Origin: Bacilli bacterium
GTDB taxonomy: Bacteria > Bacillota_I > Bacilli_A > RFN20 > CAG-826
Reading direction: 5' to 3'
NCBI GenBank assembly: GCA_035326105.1
Contig: DAOKYO010000002.1
Span: 62,001 to 126,000, forward strand
DNA: 64,000 bases
Below, in pieces: positions 9,558 through 17,898 of this stretch. Position 1 is the stretch's first letter. Each line of letters opens with the position of its first letter. Below the pieces are notes generated by a model, which had not been told where the DNA came from, ran no database searches, and saw nothing but the letters and a program-made list of their open reading frames with translations. A program made the position numbers and the translations under genes.

Positions 9558-10419
9558 GTGCGGATATTACTTTTTCGGTTATTTCAAGGGGAGTCGAAGC
9601 CCCGGCGGATACGGCGACCAGCGCAAAACGCCTGATCTTATCAAGATCAAGTTCATCAATTGAGCCAATCAGATTGACATCGGCCTTTGGATGAGATGCC
9701 TTTGCGATGGCAACTAGATGATTGGTGTTGGCCGAACGTTTTGATCCGACGACCAAAATGGCGCCGACTTCTTGAGGAATATTCTTGACGGCGTTTTGTC
9801 TAAGTCGAGTCGCGGGACATATTTCTTCCGCAAAAATTGCCTTGGGAATCACATTGCGAATTCGATAGTGAATGGGCAACAGGGAATCATAGGCTAAAGT
9901 TGTTTGATTTATGACTAACGGGGGAACTAGATCGTCGTTGAAAGCGCGATAAAGATTTAAATCGTCTTCTCGATAAAGGACGACGTTATCGCTGACGGAT
10001 AGGGCCGAAAGGGTCTCAGGATGGTTCTCTTTTCCGATGTATATCACCTTTTGACCATTATGCGCGGCTTCCTTTATCAAATGCAGATTATCACTGACAT
10101 AAGTGCAGGTTGCGTCCACGATTGTCAAATTTAATTTCCGCGCGTGCGACTCAAGGCTCGCGGGATGCCCATGGGCGGTGAAAACAACGATGCTTTCGGG
10201 CGGTAATTCGCCCATCGCCTCTTTCAGTTCGGCAAATGGATAATCGAGAGTCGTAATTTTATGTTCAAAAAGTATATTATTGACGTGCTCGTTATGGACG
10301 AGCATGCCGATTATGTATATCGGTCTTAAAGGATAATTTTCCCGGGTTTTTAAAGCCAGATTAATGGCCTTTATTACACCCTCGCAATATCCGTGCGGTT
10401 GACAAACAAAAACTTTCAT
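9541..10419 (-). CDS. ispH: 4-hydroxy-3-methylbut-2-enyl diphosphate reductase (IspH/LytB)
   Basis: Last step of the MEP isoprenoid pathway: reductive formation of IPP and DMAPP. The three Cys that hold the iron-sulfur cluster are visible in PHGYCEGV, ATCTYVSD and EICPATR. I chose the ATG at 10419 (292 residues): it gives the normal LytB N-terminus MKVFVCQPHGYC and has GAAAGGA upstream. The frame continues 29 codons further upstream, but that part is hydrophobic and would overlap cshB. B. subtilis has ispH (yqfP) at the same place beside yqfO and cshB. Confidence 0.95.
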   Translation of the reverse strand: MKVFVCQPHGYCEGVIKAINLALKTRENYPLRPIYIIGMLVHNEHVNNILFEHKITTLDYPFAELKEAMGELPPESIVVFTAHGHPASLESHARKLNLTIVDATCTYVSDNLHLIKEAAHNGQKVIYIGKENHPETLSALSVSDNVVLYREDDLNLYRAFNDDLVPPLVINQTTLAYDSLLPIHYRIRNVIPKAIFAEEICPATRLRQNAVKNIPQEVGAILVVGSKRSANTNHLVAIAKASHPKADVNLIGSIDELDLDKIRRFALVAVSAGASTPLEITEKVISALKAIE

Positions 10420-10463
10420 AATGATCCTTTCGCTACAATAATACCATACGAGTAAAAAAATTA

Positions 10464-10471
10464 TGTATAAT
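10464..10471 (+). promoter_or_regulatory. Candidate -10 of cshB
   Basis: TATAAT at 10466-10471, with TG just before it, lies 17 bases ahead of the cshB start in the short divergent ispH/cshB gap. No convincing -35. Confidence 0.4.
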
Positions 10472-10488
10472 AATACACGGAGAATTTT

Positions 10489-11841
10489 ATGGCCAAATTT
10501 AGTCAATATGCAATCAAGAGTAGTTTATTAAGCGCTTTACAAAATCACGGATACGATAATTTAACTCCGGTTCAAACGGAGGTGATTCCCGATGCTATGC
10601 GCGGGAAATCTTTAGTTGTTCAGGCTCCGACCGGTTCAGGGAAAACGCATTCTTTTCTGGTGCCGATTATTAATAATATCAAGGTTGATGACCACGAGAT
10701 TCAGACGATCATTTTATCGCCTACCCGTGAATTGGCTAAACAGATATATGATTTTGCCATGCAGTTGGCCGGCGGTCTTTCCGGAATAAACGTCGCCTTA
10801 ATCGCCGGGGGAAATGACAAAAGTCGCGACGAAGAAAAACTCTTTTCGCATCCGCATATAGTAATCGGCACTCCGGGTCGATTGTATGATTTAGGGGTGG
10901 AAAACTCGGTTACTTCAATGGCGCATGTTAGGACGATTGTACTCGATGAGGCCGATATGCTTCTCGACAGCGGTTTCTTTAATCTTATTGATGGCCTTTT
11001 AGGCCAAATTAGCAGCCAAGTTATGGTTTTCTCGGCGACGATGACTCCGGCCTTGGCCAATCTAATCAACCACTATCTTAAGGGAGCACGGGTCATACAG
11101 CTTTCACCCAAGGAGCCGACTTCATCCCGCGTTTCACATTTTGCCATCGATACCCGTCATCAGCCTATTGAGGAAGTAATTAAAAACTTTGTTATTTTCT
11201 ATCACCCGTATTTTCTTTTGGTCTTTGCCCGAACTAATGAAGATGCCCGGCATTACGCCCAATATCTTAATCAGCAAGGAATGAATGTCGGCGAGCTTCA
11301 TGGCGGTTTGAGTCCGCGCGAACGCAAGATAATGATGAAACGAATCCGGAACAAGGAATTCAGTGTAGTCGTGGCCAGCGACGTGGCAGCGCGTGGAATT
11401 GATTTGCCGGATGTAAGTGACATTTTAAATGTCGGCTTTCCTTCGGATATGGCATACTATTTCCATCGGGCCGGGCGAACCGCCCGTTATGATCGGGTGG
11501 GCAATTCATTTTTACTTTATGACAATGATCAATTGACTGATTTAAATGAATTAATAAAAAGAAATGTCGGCTTTCAGTACTTGGTTTATCGGGACAGAGA
11601 ATTTGTCCTTTCAAATCAGAAAGCTCGTAAAACAATAATTAAAAAGGAAAATCCGGATTTGACGGCAAAAATAAAAAAAGCCGTAGCGATGAACCGCAGC
11701 AAAAAGGTTAAGCCCGGTTATAAGAAAAAAGTTAAACAGGCAGTCGATAAGGTTAAGCGCAAGCACCGGCAGGAAGTAATTAGAAAAGATATCCGGCGCC
11801 AAGTCGAAGAACGCAAACGGCAAAAAACATCGGATAAGTAA
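10489..11841 (+). CDS. cshB: DEAD-box RNA helicase (CshB-like)
   Basis: ATP-dependent RNA helicase for RNA turnover or ribosome assembly. Motifs in order: Q-motif near LTPVQTEVIP, motif I APTGSGKT, Ia PTRELA, GTPGR, II DEAD, III SAT, and VI HRAGRTAR. A strongly basic Lys/Arg-rich tail fills the last 75 residues or so, typical of RNA-binding tails. Placement between ispH and ispG matches yqfR (cshB) of B. subtilis, the main reason for the symbol. The start has a GGAG ribosome-binding site. Confidence 0.85.
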   Translation: MAKFSQYAIKSSLLSALQNHGYDNLTPVQTEVIPDAMRGKSLVVQAPTGSGKTHSFLVPIINNIKVDDHEIQTIILSPTRELAKQIYDFAMQLAGGLSGINVALIAGGNDKSRDEEKLFSHPHIVIGTPGRLYDLGVENSVTSMAHVRTIVLDEADMLLDSGFFNLIDGLLGQISSQVMVFSATMTPALANLINHYLKGARVIQLSPKEPTSSRVSHFAIDTRHQPIEEVIKNFVIFYHPYFLLVFARTNEDARHYAQYLNQQGMNVGELHGGLSPRERKIMMKRIRNKEFSVVVASDVAARGIDLPDVSDILNVGFPSDMAYYFHRAGRTARYDRVGNSFLLYDNDQLTDLNELIKRNVGFQYLVYRDREFVLSNQKARKTIIKKENPDLTAKIKKAVAMNRSKKVKPGYKKKVKQAVDKVKRKHRQEVIRKDIRRQVEERKRQKTSDK

Positions 11842-11842
11842 A

Positions 11843-11881
11843 AAAAAAGGAAATCGTCAGAGATTGTCGATTTCCTTTTTT
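11843..11881. terminator. Bidirectional terminator between cshB and ispG
   Basis: Perfect stem GGAAATCG/CGATTTCC (11849-11856 with 11868-11875), flanked by an A-run on the left and a T-run on the right, so it can end transcription on both strands. The last codons of ispG lie inside it. Confidence 0.85.
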
Positions 11882-12909
11882 AGTCTAATAAAAGCCTCAT
11901 TTTCCGGAATGGAGGCGATCACTTTTCCTTTTTTAAATATGGCATACTGACCGCGACCTCCGGCTAACCCGATGTCGGCGTTGCTCGCTTCCCCGGGACC
12001 ATTAACAACGCAACCCATGACCGCAACCGTAATTGGCTTATTAACTTGCTCAATATAGGCTAATACCTTATTGGCAAGGGCAATGACATCAACTTGGGTA
12101 CGTCCGCATGTCGGGCAACTGATCAGAGTCGGATAATTGGGGTAAAGGCCCAAGTCATGCAAAAGCCGCTTTGCAGTTATGATTTCATCTAACGGGCTAG
12201 CGCTTAGCGAGATACGAATAGTATCGCCGATTCCCGATAAAAGCAGCGGGGATAATCCGGCAGCGGAGCGAATAATACCAGTCTCCTTGGTTCCTGCCTC
12301 GGTAATTCCAAGATGAAGTGGATAAGGGAATGTTTCCGCGGCCAATTTATAAGCGGCGATAGTTTCTTTAACATCGGTTCCTTTCAAGGAAATAACAATA
12401 TCAAAAAAACCTAAATCCTCGAGAATTTTGACATGTTTCATAGCGCTATTAACCAGATGCTGAGCAGTTAATTCCTGATCGTAATTATAAATACTGCGAT
12501 CGATCGAACCGGAATTTACGCCAATACGAATGGGGATACCCAATGCTTTTGCCCGATCAACGACTTCCTTTATTCTGTCAATTGATCCGATATTGCCGGG
12601 ATTTAATCTGATTGCATCCACACCGGCATCCATCGCCGCCAGCGCCAGGCGATAATCAAAATGAATATCGGCCACCAGGGGAATGGAAATAAGTTTTTTA
12701 ATTTCGCCAATAGCTTTAGCATCTTCCGTGTCGAGGACCGCTAACCGCATGATCTCCGCTCCTAAAGCGGTCGCATCGTTAATTTGGTTTGCGACTTCCG
12801 TGATCCGACTTGTTTTGATATTGCACATACTTTGGATAACGACTTTATCTTGCCCGCCGATTTGGACGTTTCCGACGTGAACCGGGCGGGTATTAATTCT
12901 TGAAATCAT
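11857..12909 (-). CDS. ispG: 4-hydroxy-3-methylbut-2-en-1-yl diphosphate synthase (IspG)
   Basis: Penultimate MEP-pathway enzyme, converting MEcPP to HMBPP with a 4Fe-4S cluster. The C-terminal domain carries the three Cys ligands in CPTCGRTQVD and MGCVVNGPGEA. The N-terminal TIM barrel shows IQSMCN and ADIHFDYRLAL. The 350-residue length is that of the two-domain bacterial form. AAGAGG precedes the ATG. Together with ispH and dxs in this window it shows that the organism makes isoprenoids by the MEP route. Confidence 0.96.
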   Translation of the reverse strand: MISRINTRPVHVGNVQIGGQDKVVIQSMCNIKTSRITEVANQINDATALGAEIMRLAVLDTEDAKAIGEIKKLISIPLVADIHFDYRLALAAMDAGVDAIRLNPGNIGSIDRIKEVVDRAKALGIPIRIGVNSGSIDRSIYNYDQELTAQHLVNSAMKHVKILEDLGFFDIVISLKGTDVKETIAAYKLAAETFPYPLHLGITEAGTKETGIIRSAAGLSPLLLSGIGDTIRISLSASPLDEIITAKRLLHDLGLYPNYPTLISCPTCGRTQVDVIALANKVLAYIEQVNKPITVAVMGCVVNGPGEASNADIGLAGGRGQYAIFKKGKVIASIPENEAFIRLKKEIDNL

Positions 12910-12932
12910 TTTTATGAACCTCTTACGTTTTC

Positions 12933-12941
12933 ATTTTATCA
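12933..12941 (-). promoter_or_regulatory. Candidate extended -10 of ispG
   Basis: On the minus strand TG-A-TAAAAT lies about 24 bases upstream of the ispG ATG. The rest of the 12942-13121 gap is AT-rich with no recognisable element. Confidence 0.4.
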
Positions 12942-13121
12942 TAGTGCGAGTAAAAAACTAATTTAAGTTCCTGTAAAAATGGTGAAGACAAAACTTGGCT
13001 TCTATCTCGACCATTATAGATAATATTTATTCAATAAAAATATGAAGATTAAACTAATTGTTTCATATAGTTAAAATTGGGGAAATTTGAGTAAATATTT
13101 ATAGAATAAAAACAACAGGTA

Positions 13122-13130
13122 TGATACAAT
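13122..13130 (+). promoter_or_regulatory. Candidate extended -10 of rpmG
   Basis: TG-A-TACAAT about 30 bases before the rpmG ATG. An in-frame ATG at 13121 lies inside this element and is therefore unlikely to be the translation start. Confidence 0.4.
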
Positions 13131-13159
13131 ACGGAAATGTAAGCACCGGAGGTGGAATT

Positions 13160-13309
13160 ATGCGTGAAAACATTATTTTGAAATGTACTGATTGCGGCGA
13201 GGAAAACTATATTACGACTAAGAATAAAAAGCTTCATCCAGATCGGATGGAAGTTAAAAAATATTGCCCGCGTTGCAACAAAGTCACCATTCATAAGGAA
13301 AAGAAATAA
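13160..13309 (+). CDS. rpmG: 50S ribosomal protein L33
   Basis: Small protein of the large ribosomal subunit, 49 residues from the ATG that follows a strong GGAGGTG ribosome-binding site. Both zinc-ribbon pairs are intact: CTDC near the N-terminus and CPRC near the C-terminus, so this is the zinc-binding (C+) form. It has its own promoter and terminator and so looks monocistronic. Confidence 0.93.
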   Translation: MRENIILKCTDCGEENYITTKNKKLHPDRMEVKKYCPRCNKVTIHKEKK

Positions 13310-13329
13310 AGCTCACGCTTTATTTTTTT
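13304..13329 (+). terminator. rpmG terminator
   Basis: Nine-base perfect stem AAATAAAGC/GCTTTATTT with a TCAC loop and a T-run. The rpmG stop codon lies in the left arm. Confidence 0.8.
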
Positions 13330-13338
13330 GTTTATATC

Positions 13339-13971
13339 ATGATTAAAGTTATACCGCTTATCTATCCGGAGAAAAATTTTAGTTCCAACACTTACATTGT
13401 CAGCGACGAAAATAACGCCTCCGTCGTCATTGACCCCGGACAAACGGGTCTTGGATTGGTGGAGTATATTTCCGCCAATAAAATAAATTTAAAGGCTATT
13501 CTATTGACGCACGGTCACTACGATCATATACGGGGAGTTAAGGTCATTGTTGATAATTTTCACGTCCCGGTTTTCATCAACGCCCGCGACGCGATGCTTT
13601 GCGAAAACGAACGTTTTAATTCCGGAATTGATTATCTGCAGGGATTAAAGGACTACATTGTGTATATCGAGGACAGGATGACATTAAATCTGCTTGCCAC
13701 TCCGATTAATGTTTTACATACTCCCTTTCATACGCCCGGAAGTGTCATTTACTATTTTTCTCAGGAGAATGCCGCCTTTACCGGCGATACGATATTTAAA
13801 CGTTCCATCGGGCGGACCGATTTATTTGGTGGCTCACCGAAGGATATAGCCAACAGTCTAAACTATATTCGCAAGGAGATTCCGCTGACGACAATTCTTT
13901 ATCCGGGACACGATAAAAAGACGACAATGGAAGACGAAGTAAAGTTTAATCGCTTCTTTTTATATTATTAG
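13339..13971 (+). CDS. MBL-fold metallohydrolase (glyoxalase II-like)
   Basis: Metallo-beta-lactamase-fold hydrolase of 210 residues. Metal ligands are in LTHGHYDH (HxHxDH), HTPFHTPGS and FTGDTIF, with a late PGHD. It resembles small glyoxalase II-like proteins such as B. subtilis YqgX; the substrate cannot be told from sequence. The ATG at 13339 has no clear Shine-Dalgarno and sits just past the rpmG terminator, yet the protein begins well with IKVIPL. It may be read through from rpmG or start from a promoter I do not recognise. Confidence 0.8.
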   Translation: MIKVIPLIYPEKNFSSNTYIVSDENNASVVIDPGQTGLGLVEYISANKINLKAILLTHGHYDHIRGVKVIVDNFHVPVFINARDAMLCENERFNSGIDYLQGLKDYIVYIEDRMTLNLLATPINVLHTPFHTPGSVIYYFSQENAAFTGDTIFKRSIGRTDLFGGSPKDIANSLNYIRKEIPLTTILYPGHDKKTTMEDEVKFNRFFLYY

Positions 13972-13983
13972 TGAGCATTTAAA

Positions 13984-14012
13984 TTGACCTATTTTAAGGT
14001 CTGCCTTATAAT
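13984..14012 (+). promoter_or_regulatory. Sigma-A promoter of the metal-uptake operon
   Basis: TTGACC (13984-13989), 17-bp spacer, TATAAT (14007-14012). The spacer and -10 are covered by a DtxR-like operator, so repression by promoter occlusion is expected. Confidence 0.85.
13994..14009 (+). promoter_or_regulatory. DtxR/MntR-family operator, box 1
   Basis: TTAAGGTCTGCCTTAT, an imperfect inverted repeat overlapping the spacer and -10. It shares half-sites TTAAGG and CCTTA with box 2 and resembles the TTAGG-n-TAGCCTAA pattern known for DtxR-family sites. Confidence 0.7.
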
Positions 14013-14020
14013 TACAAATA

Positions 14021-14036
14021 TTAAGGTTAGCCTTAA
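14021..14036 (+). promoter_or_regulatory. DtxR/MntR-family operator, box 2
   Basis: TTAAGGTTAGCCTTAA: six-base arms TTAAGG/CCTTAA around TTAG. It lies just after the expected transcription start, 27 bp centre to centre from box 1, and just before the lipoprotein ribosome-binding site. The operon encodes a DtxR-family regulator (17870-18520), which I infer binds here. Confidence 0.75.
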
Positions 14037-14052
14037 AAAAGGAGACAGTGCA

Positions 14053-15012
14053 ATGAAAAAGTCTTTTGCTTATATGATGTCCTTGCCGATTACTTTGGCT
14101 TTAAGCGGCTGTTATAATAACGCCGAATATACGAGCTTCGTCAATTCGGATAAGATTAAAATTGTCGCCACGACCTCGATTGTGGCCGATTTTGCCCGTG
14201 AAATAGGTCAGGATCAAGTCATCGTGTATAACATGATAAAACCGGGAATGGATGCTCATACCTATAACACCACTCCGGAGGATTTGAAGTTTTTAAAAGC
14301 GACCGATTTGATTTTGACAAGCGGATTGGAATTGGAAAGTAGAATTGAAGATGTTCTGGATTCGTATACCTCTGCAAAGGACAAAGCCTTCTATGCCTTG
14401 AGTGATGGGCTTGACAGTACAGATTTGCTAACTGCCAGTCATGATGAGGATGAGGCCATTCACGACCACGGACTATATGATCCTCACTTCTGGCTTGATG
14501 CCACGCTTTCCATCAAAGCGGTAACCGGTTTGAGTGGTTTTCTTTCATCATACCGAGCGGATGAAAGCGATTATTTTGCTGACAACTTAGCGACATACGT
14601 GAGAGAGTTAGAAGAAGTTGACAGTTACATCAGTGAAAATGCTTTGAATTTAGACGCCAATAAACGCATTCTTCTTACCACCCACGATGCCTTGAGCTAT
14701 TTTGCTAAAGCCTATGGATTTGAGGTCTATTCTTTGCAGGGAATATCAACCGACGGAGAAATATCTACGACCGCGCTTAACAATATTGCCAAAACGGCCA
14801 AAGAATTAAATGTCAAGGCCATTTTTCTTGAAGACGGCTTATCCGATAAATCCACACGCGCCGTAATTGAGGCTGCTCAAGCAATCAATTATAATTTGAG
14901 TATCGGCGGCGAACTGTTTACTGACACGCTAGGAAGCATTGAGGACAGTGCCGATACATATGTTAAAATGATGAAGACGGATATTGAGCGGATTGTTTCC
15001 GCCTTGGAATAA
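14053..15012 (+). CDS. Mn/Zn ABC transporter substrate-binding lipoprotein (TroA/ZnuA family)
   Basis: Cluster A-I metal-binding lipoprotein that captures Mn2+ or Zn2+ outside the membrane for the adjacent ABC importer. The chosen ATG (after GGAG) gives a lipoprotein signal with lipobox LALSGC. Family ligands fit His in GMDAHTY, His in YDPHFW, His in LTTHDAL and Asp in LEDGLSD. A short acidic His-rich loop (HDEDEAIHDHG) precedes the second ligand, as in many zinc- or manganese-binding members. The metal cannot be fixed from sequence; the DtxR-family regulator makes Mn plausible. First gene of a five-gene operon. Confidence 0.9.
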   Translation: MKKSFAYMMSLPITLALSGCYNNAEYTSFVNSDKIKIVATTSIVADFAREIGQDQVIVYNMIKPGMDAHTYNTTPEDLKFLKATDLILTSGLELESRIEDVLDSYTSAKDKAFYALSDGLDSTDLLTASHDEDEAIHDHGLYDPHFWLDATLSIKAVTGLSGFLSSYRADESDYFADNLATYVRELEEVDSYISENALNLDANKRILLTTHDALSYFAKAYGFEVYSLQGISTDGEISTTALNNIAKTAKELNVKAIFLEDGLSDKSTRAVIEAAQAINYNLSIGGELFTDTLGSIEDSADTYVKMMKTDIERIVSALE

Positions 15013-15014
15013 CG

Positions 15015-15725
15015 ATGGAAAAAGAATGCATAACGGTAAAAAATTTAACTCTTGCCTACGATTTGAAACCGGTTGTTTTCGATTTGTCCTTTAGTATACA
15101 AAAGGGAATGATGGTAGCGATAATCGGTCCTAATGGTGCAGGAAAGTCGACCGTACTAAAAGGAATGTTGGGTTTAGTCAAGCCCATATCAGGAGTAATC
15201 GAATACTTTGGGAAACCTTTTTCTACATATAAAAAGAATATTACCTATGTTCCGCAAAAGGAAACAGTCGATTGGTCATTTCCTATGACCGTCTTTGAAG
15301 CGGTTATGATGGGACGCTATGGGAAATTAGGATGGTTTAAAACACCTAAGAGCCTTGATCGGAAAGTCGTGACTTCCGCCTTAGCACAAGTAGGTTTATT
15401 GGAACTGAAGAATCATCAAATCGCGGAGTTGAGTGGCGGTCAACAGCAGAGGGTGTTTTTGGCTCGAGCATTGGCGAGTGAAGCCGAAGTGTTCTTTTTG
15501 GACGAACCTTTTCAAGGGGTTGATATCTACTCGGAGCAGACGATTGTGCAAGTTCTCAAACGTCTTCATGCTCAAGGTAAAACGATAATTGCCGTCCATC
15601 ATAATTTACAGACAGCCCGAGATTATTTTTCGGATATTATGCTTTTAAATGTGGGCTTGATAGCCTTTGGAAAGGCACAGGATGTTTTGACACAAGAAAA
15701 CATCAACCGGACCTATAGGAAATAA
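15015..15725 (+). CDS. Metal ABC transporter ATP-binding protein
   Basis: ATPase subunit energising the metal importer from the cytoplasmic face. Walker A is GPNGAGKST, signature LSGGQQQR, Walker B VFFLDEP, and the switch His lies in AVHHNL. At 236 residues it matches TroB/MntB/ZnuC-type subunits. It starts 2 nt after the binding-protein gene, with only a weak ribosome-binding site, which suggests coupled translation. Confidence 0.93.
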   Translation: MEKECITVKNLTLAYDLKPVVFDLSFSIQKGMMVAIIGPNGAGKSTVLKGMLGLVKPISGVIEYFGKPFSTYKKNITYVPQKETVDWSFPMTVFEAVMMGRYGKLGWFKTPKSLDRKVVTSALAQVGLLELKNHQIAELSGGQQQRVFLARALASEAEVFFLDEPFQGVDIYSEQTIVQVLKRLHAQGKTIIAVHHNLQTARDYFSDIMLLNVGLIAFGKAQDVLTQENINRTYRK

Positions 15726-15727
15726 AT

Positions 15728-16765
15728 ATGGGAAGCGATTTTTTTTCTTACACTTTATTGATTGTCACTCTTGGATCGGTTGCTTTAGGAATAATGGGCG
15801 GGCTTTTCGGTGGCTTTTTGTCCAACCGTCGGCAATCAATGATCGGCGATGCGATTGCTCATGCTTCGTTTCCGGGCGTGGTATTAGCCTTTTTGTTGAG
15901 CGGGAAAAGCGACATTACTACGCTGTTGCTTGGAGCTGCGATTGCATCCGTTATCAGCATGGCTCTAATCAATATTATCGGTCGCCTGTTCAAACATAGC
16001 ATTGATGGAACAATGGCTCTAACGATGGCGGGAATGTTTGGCCTTGGCCAAGTTATACTTCGCTCATTATCCTATTTAAGACCCGGAAGTAACCAATCTT
16101 CGCTCGATGGTTTTATCTTTGGCGAAGCAGCGACAATGCTAAAAAGCGATGCGCTTTTTCTTTGGATCATGACCTTGGTCACGATAACGATTATTATCTT
16201 TTTCAAGAAAGAACTTAGCGGTTATTCGTTTGACGGACAATTTATGCGCATCAGCGGTTTTAGCAGTTATCTCATTGAATTTATTTTTTCTTTCTTAACC
16301 ATTGTCGTGATTGTAATCGGTCTTTCAACGGTGGGGGTGGTATTGATTTCTTCTTTGATAGCCATCCCGTATATTGCCGCTAAACACTGGGTAAAGAAGT
16401 TTAATCACCAATTGCTGGTCGCCTCTTTGTTGGGAGCCATCGCCGGATTGATTGGTCCGATTTTTGCAACGCTTAATCCCCTACTTCCACCGGGACCAAC
16501 AATCATTCTTGTCTTGGCCATTATTACCTTTTTAAGCTTTATTTTTGGCAAGTATGGAAGCCTTTTAAGCCATCTGCTAAATAAAAAAATCCTCGATAAA
16601 AAAATTAAAATGTATCCCATGCGTTTTCAGTATCACCTTTTATATCCGATTCCGATTAAAGATGAAGACTTGATGGCATTAAAAAGGGAATTCAAAGTTT
16701 TGGATTCAACAAGCAAAAAAGAGATTGAAAAAATGATTGTCGAGGATAAATTATGGGTTTTATGA
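15728..16765 (+). CDS. Metal ABC transporter permease 1
   Basis: ABC-3 family permease forming half of the metal channel. About eight to nine hydrophobic helices are visible. The early cytoplasmic segment GDAIAHASFPGVVLAF is the family hallmark. The last 55 residues or so form a hydrophilic C-terminal extension with no recognisable domain. GGAAATAA precedes the start. It overlaps the second permease by 13 nt. Confidence 0.9.
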   Translation: MGSDFFSYTLLIVTLGSVALGIMGGLFGGFLSNRRQSMIGDAIAHASFPGVVLAFLLSGKSDITTLLLGAAIASVISMALINIIGRLFKHSIDGTMALTMAGMFGLGQVILRSLSYLRPGSNQSSLDGFIFGEAATMLKSDALFLWIMTLVTITIIIFFKKELSGYSFDGQFMRISGFSSYLIEFIFSFLTIVVIVIGLSTVGVVLISSLIAIPYIAAKHWVKKFNHQLLVASLLGAIAGLIGPIFATLNPLLPPGPTIILVLAIITFLSFIFGKYGSLLSHLLNKKILDKKIKMYPMRFQYHLLYPIPIKDEDLMALKREFKVLDSTSKKEIEKMIVEDKLWVL

Positions 16766-17898
16766 CATGGTTGATTCTTTTGGTATCGGCTCTTAGTGTA
16801 ACAATCATCGGCTGTTTTATCGTTTTAAGTCACAAGTCAATGCTGAGTGATGCTTTGGCCCATACTACGCTGTTAGGAATTGTCATCGGCTTTGCACTGA
16901 CAAAAGATATAAATAATCCTCTCCTTCTTGTCATAGCCGGGCTCGTTGGATATTTATCTTTAACAATAATTGAGTGGTTAGTGCAAAAAAAGATGGCCAA
17001 TCATCATGATGCGATAGCTCTAATTTACTCGCTTTTTTTTGCCACCGCGATAATCATCATTTCGCTTTATTTTCGCAATACGCCAATCGATCTTGAGGCA
17101 GTTCTATTTGGGCGAGCGGAATTCGCCGAACTTAAGCCGCTTTTAATTTTCGATGTGAATATCGGTCCGGTTGCCCTTTATATAGCCGGATTAATGCTAG
17201 TGCTGAATATAGCATTCGCCGTTATTTTCAACAAGGAATTAAAAGTTGCCATATTTGACCGATCACTGGCCTTTTTAGGGGGGTTGTTACCGACGATAAC
17301 GATCAATGTGCTTATGGTCTTAACCTCCTTTACAACCGTAATGAACTTTAATGTTTTAGGATCCATTGCCATTATCGCGGTGATGATCGGACCTAGTTTA
17401 AGTGTTAAGTTTTTTGCTAAATCCCAAGGACAGATGATAATTTTTACTCTTGCCCTGACTGCTATTGAGACAACATCGGCCTTCATTATAGCGGATGGAT
17501 TAAACTTTCCTTTGGCACCGACGCTGAGCACATTGATTTTCCTTGTCTACCTGGCCATCGTATTTTTCCATCCAACCCGGGGCATAATCGGCGCTAATGT
17601 TATTCGCAACAGAAAAAAGAGCAATTATGACTTAATCAGTCTTCTAATCCACTTTTATCACCACGAGCTGGAAGGAATCAGAATCTGCGCCAATGAAAAT
17701 GAAACAATTGTCAATCACCTTCACTGGTCAAAAAAGAAAATCAGGCATTATTTAAAGAAAGCAAAAAACAAACACTATATTATTGAGAGCCATGCGAGCT
17801 ATGGCTTAAGCAATCAAGGACATGATTATATTAAGAACTACTTGTCACGAGACAATGAGGAGGAAGTATATGAACCGCGCGACAGAAAATTATCTTAA
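16753..17898 (+). CDS. Metal ABC transporter permease 2 with C-terminal winged-helix-like extension
   Basis: Second ABC-3 permease, with the hallmark segment SDALAHTTLLGIVIGF and about eight membrane helices to residue 285. The last 90 residues or so are soluble and look like a winged helix-turn-helix: helices around LISLLIHFYHHEL and HLHWSKKKIRHYLKKAKNK, then a wing-like ASYGLSNQGHDYI. DtxR-like tails are known on some Bacillota metal permeases, and I infer the same here. They may sense cytoplasmic metal or DNA. The 3' end overlaps the regulator gene by 29 nt. Confidence 0.85.
   Translation: MGFMTWLILLVSALSVTIIGCFIVLSHKSMLSDALAHTTLLGIVIGFALTKDINNPLLLVIAGLVGYLSLTIIEWLVQKKMANHHDAIALIYSLFFATAIIIISLYFRNTPIDLEAVLFGRAEFAELKPLLIFDVNIGPVALYIAGLMLVLNIAFAVIFNKELKVAIFDRSLAFLGGLLPTITINVLMVLTSFTTVMNFNVLGSIAIIAVMIGPSLSVKFFAKSQGQMIIFTLALTAIETTSAFIIADGLNFPLAPTLSTLIFLVYLAIVFFHPTRGIIGANVIRNRKKSNYDLISLLIHFYHHELEGIRICANENETIVNHLHWSKKKIRHYLKKAKNKHYIIESHASYGLSNQGHDYIKNYLSRDNEEEVYEPRDRKLS

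Noticed and set aside
10420..10506. N-terminal extension of 29 hydrophobic residues on ispH.
   Set aside because: It overlaps the cshB promoter and start and lies upstream of a good ribosome-binding site; LytB proteins begin at the internal Met.
13094..13159. L33 starting at the ATG at 13121.
   Set aside because: That ATG lies within the probable -10 element; the ATG at 13160 follows GGAGGTG and gives the normal L33 N-terminus.
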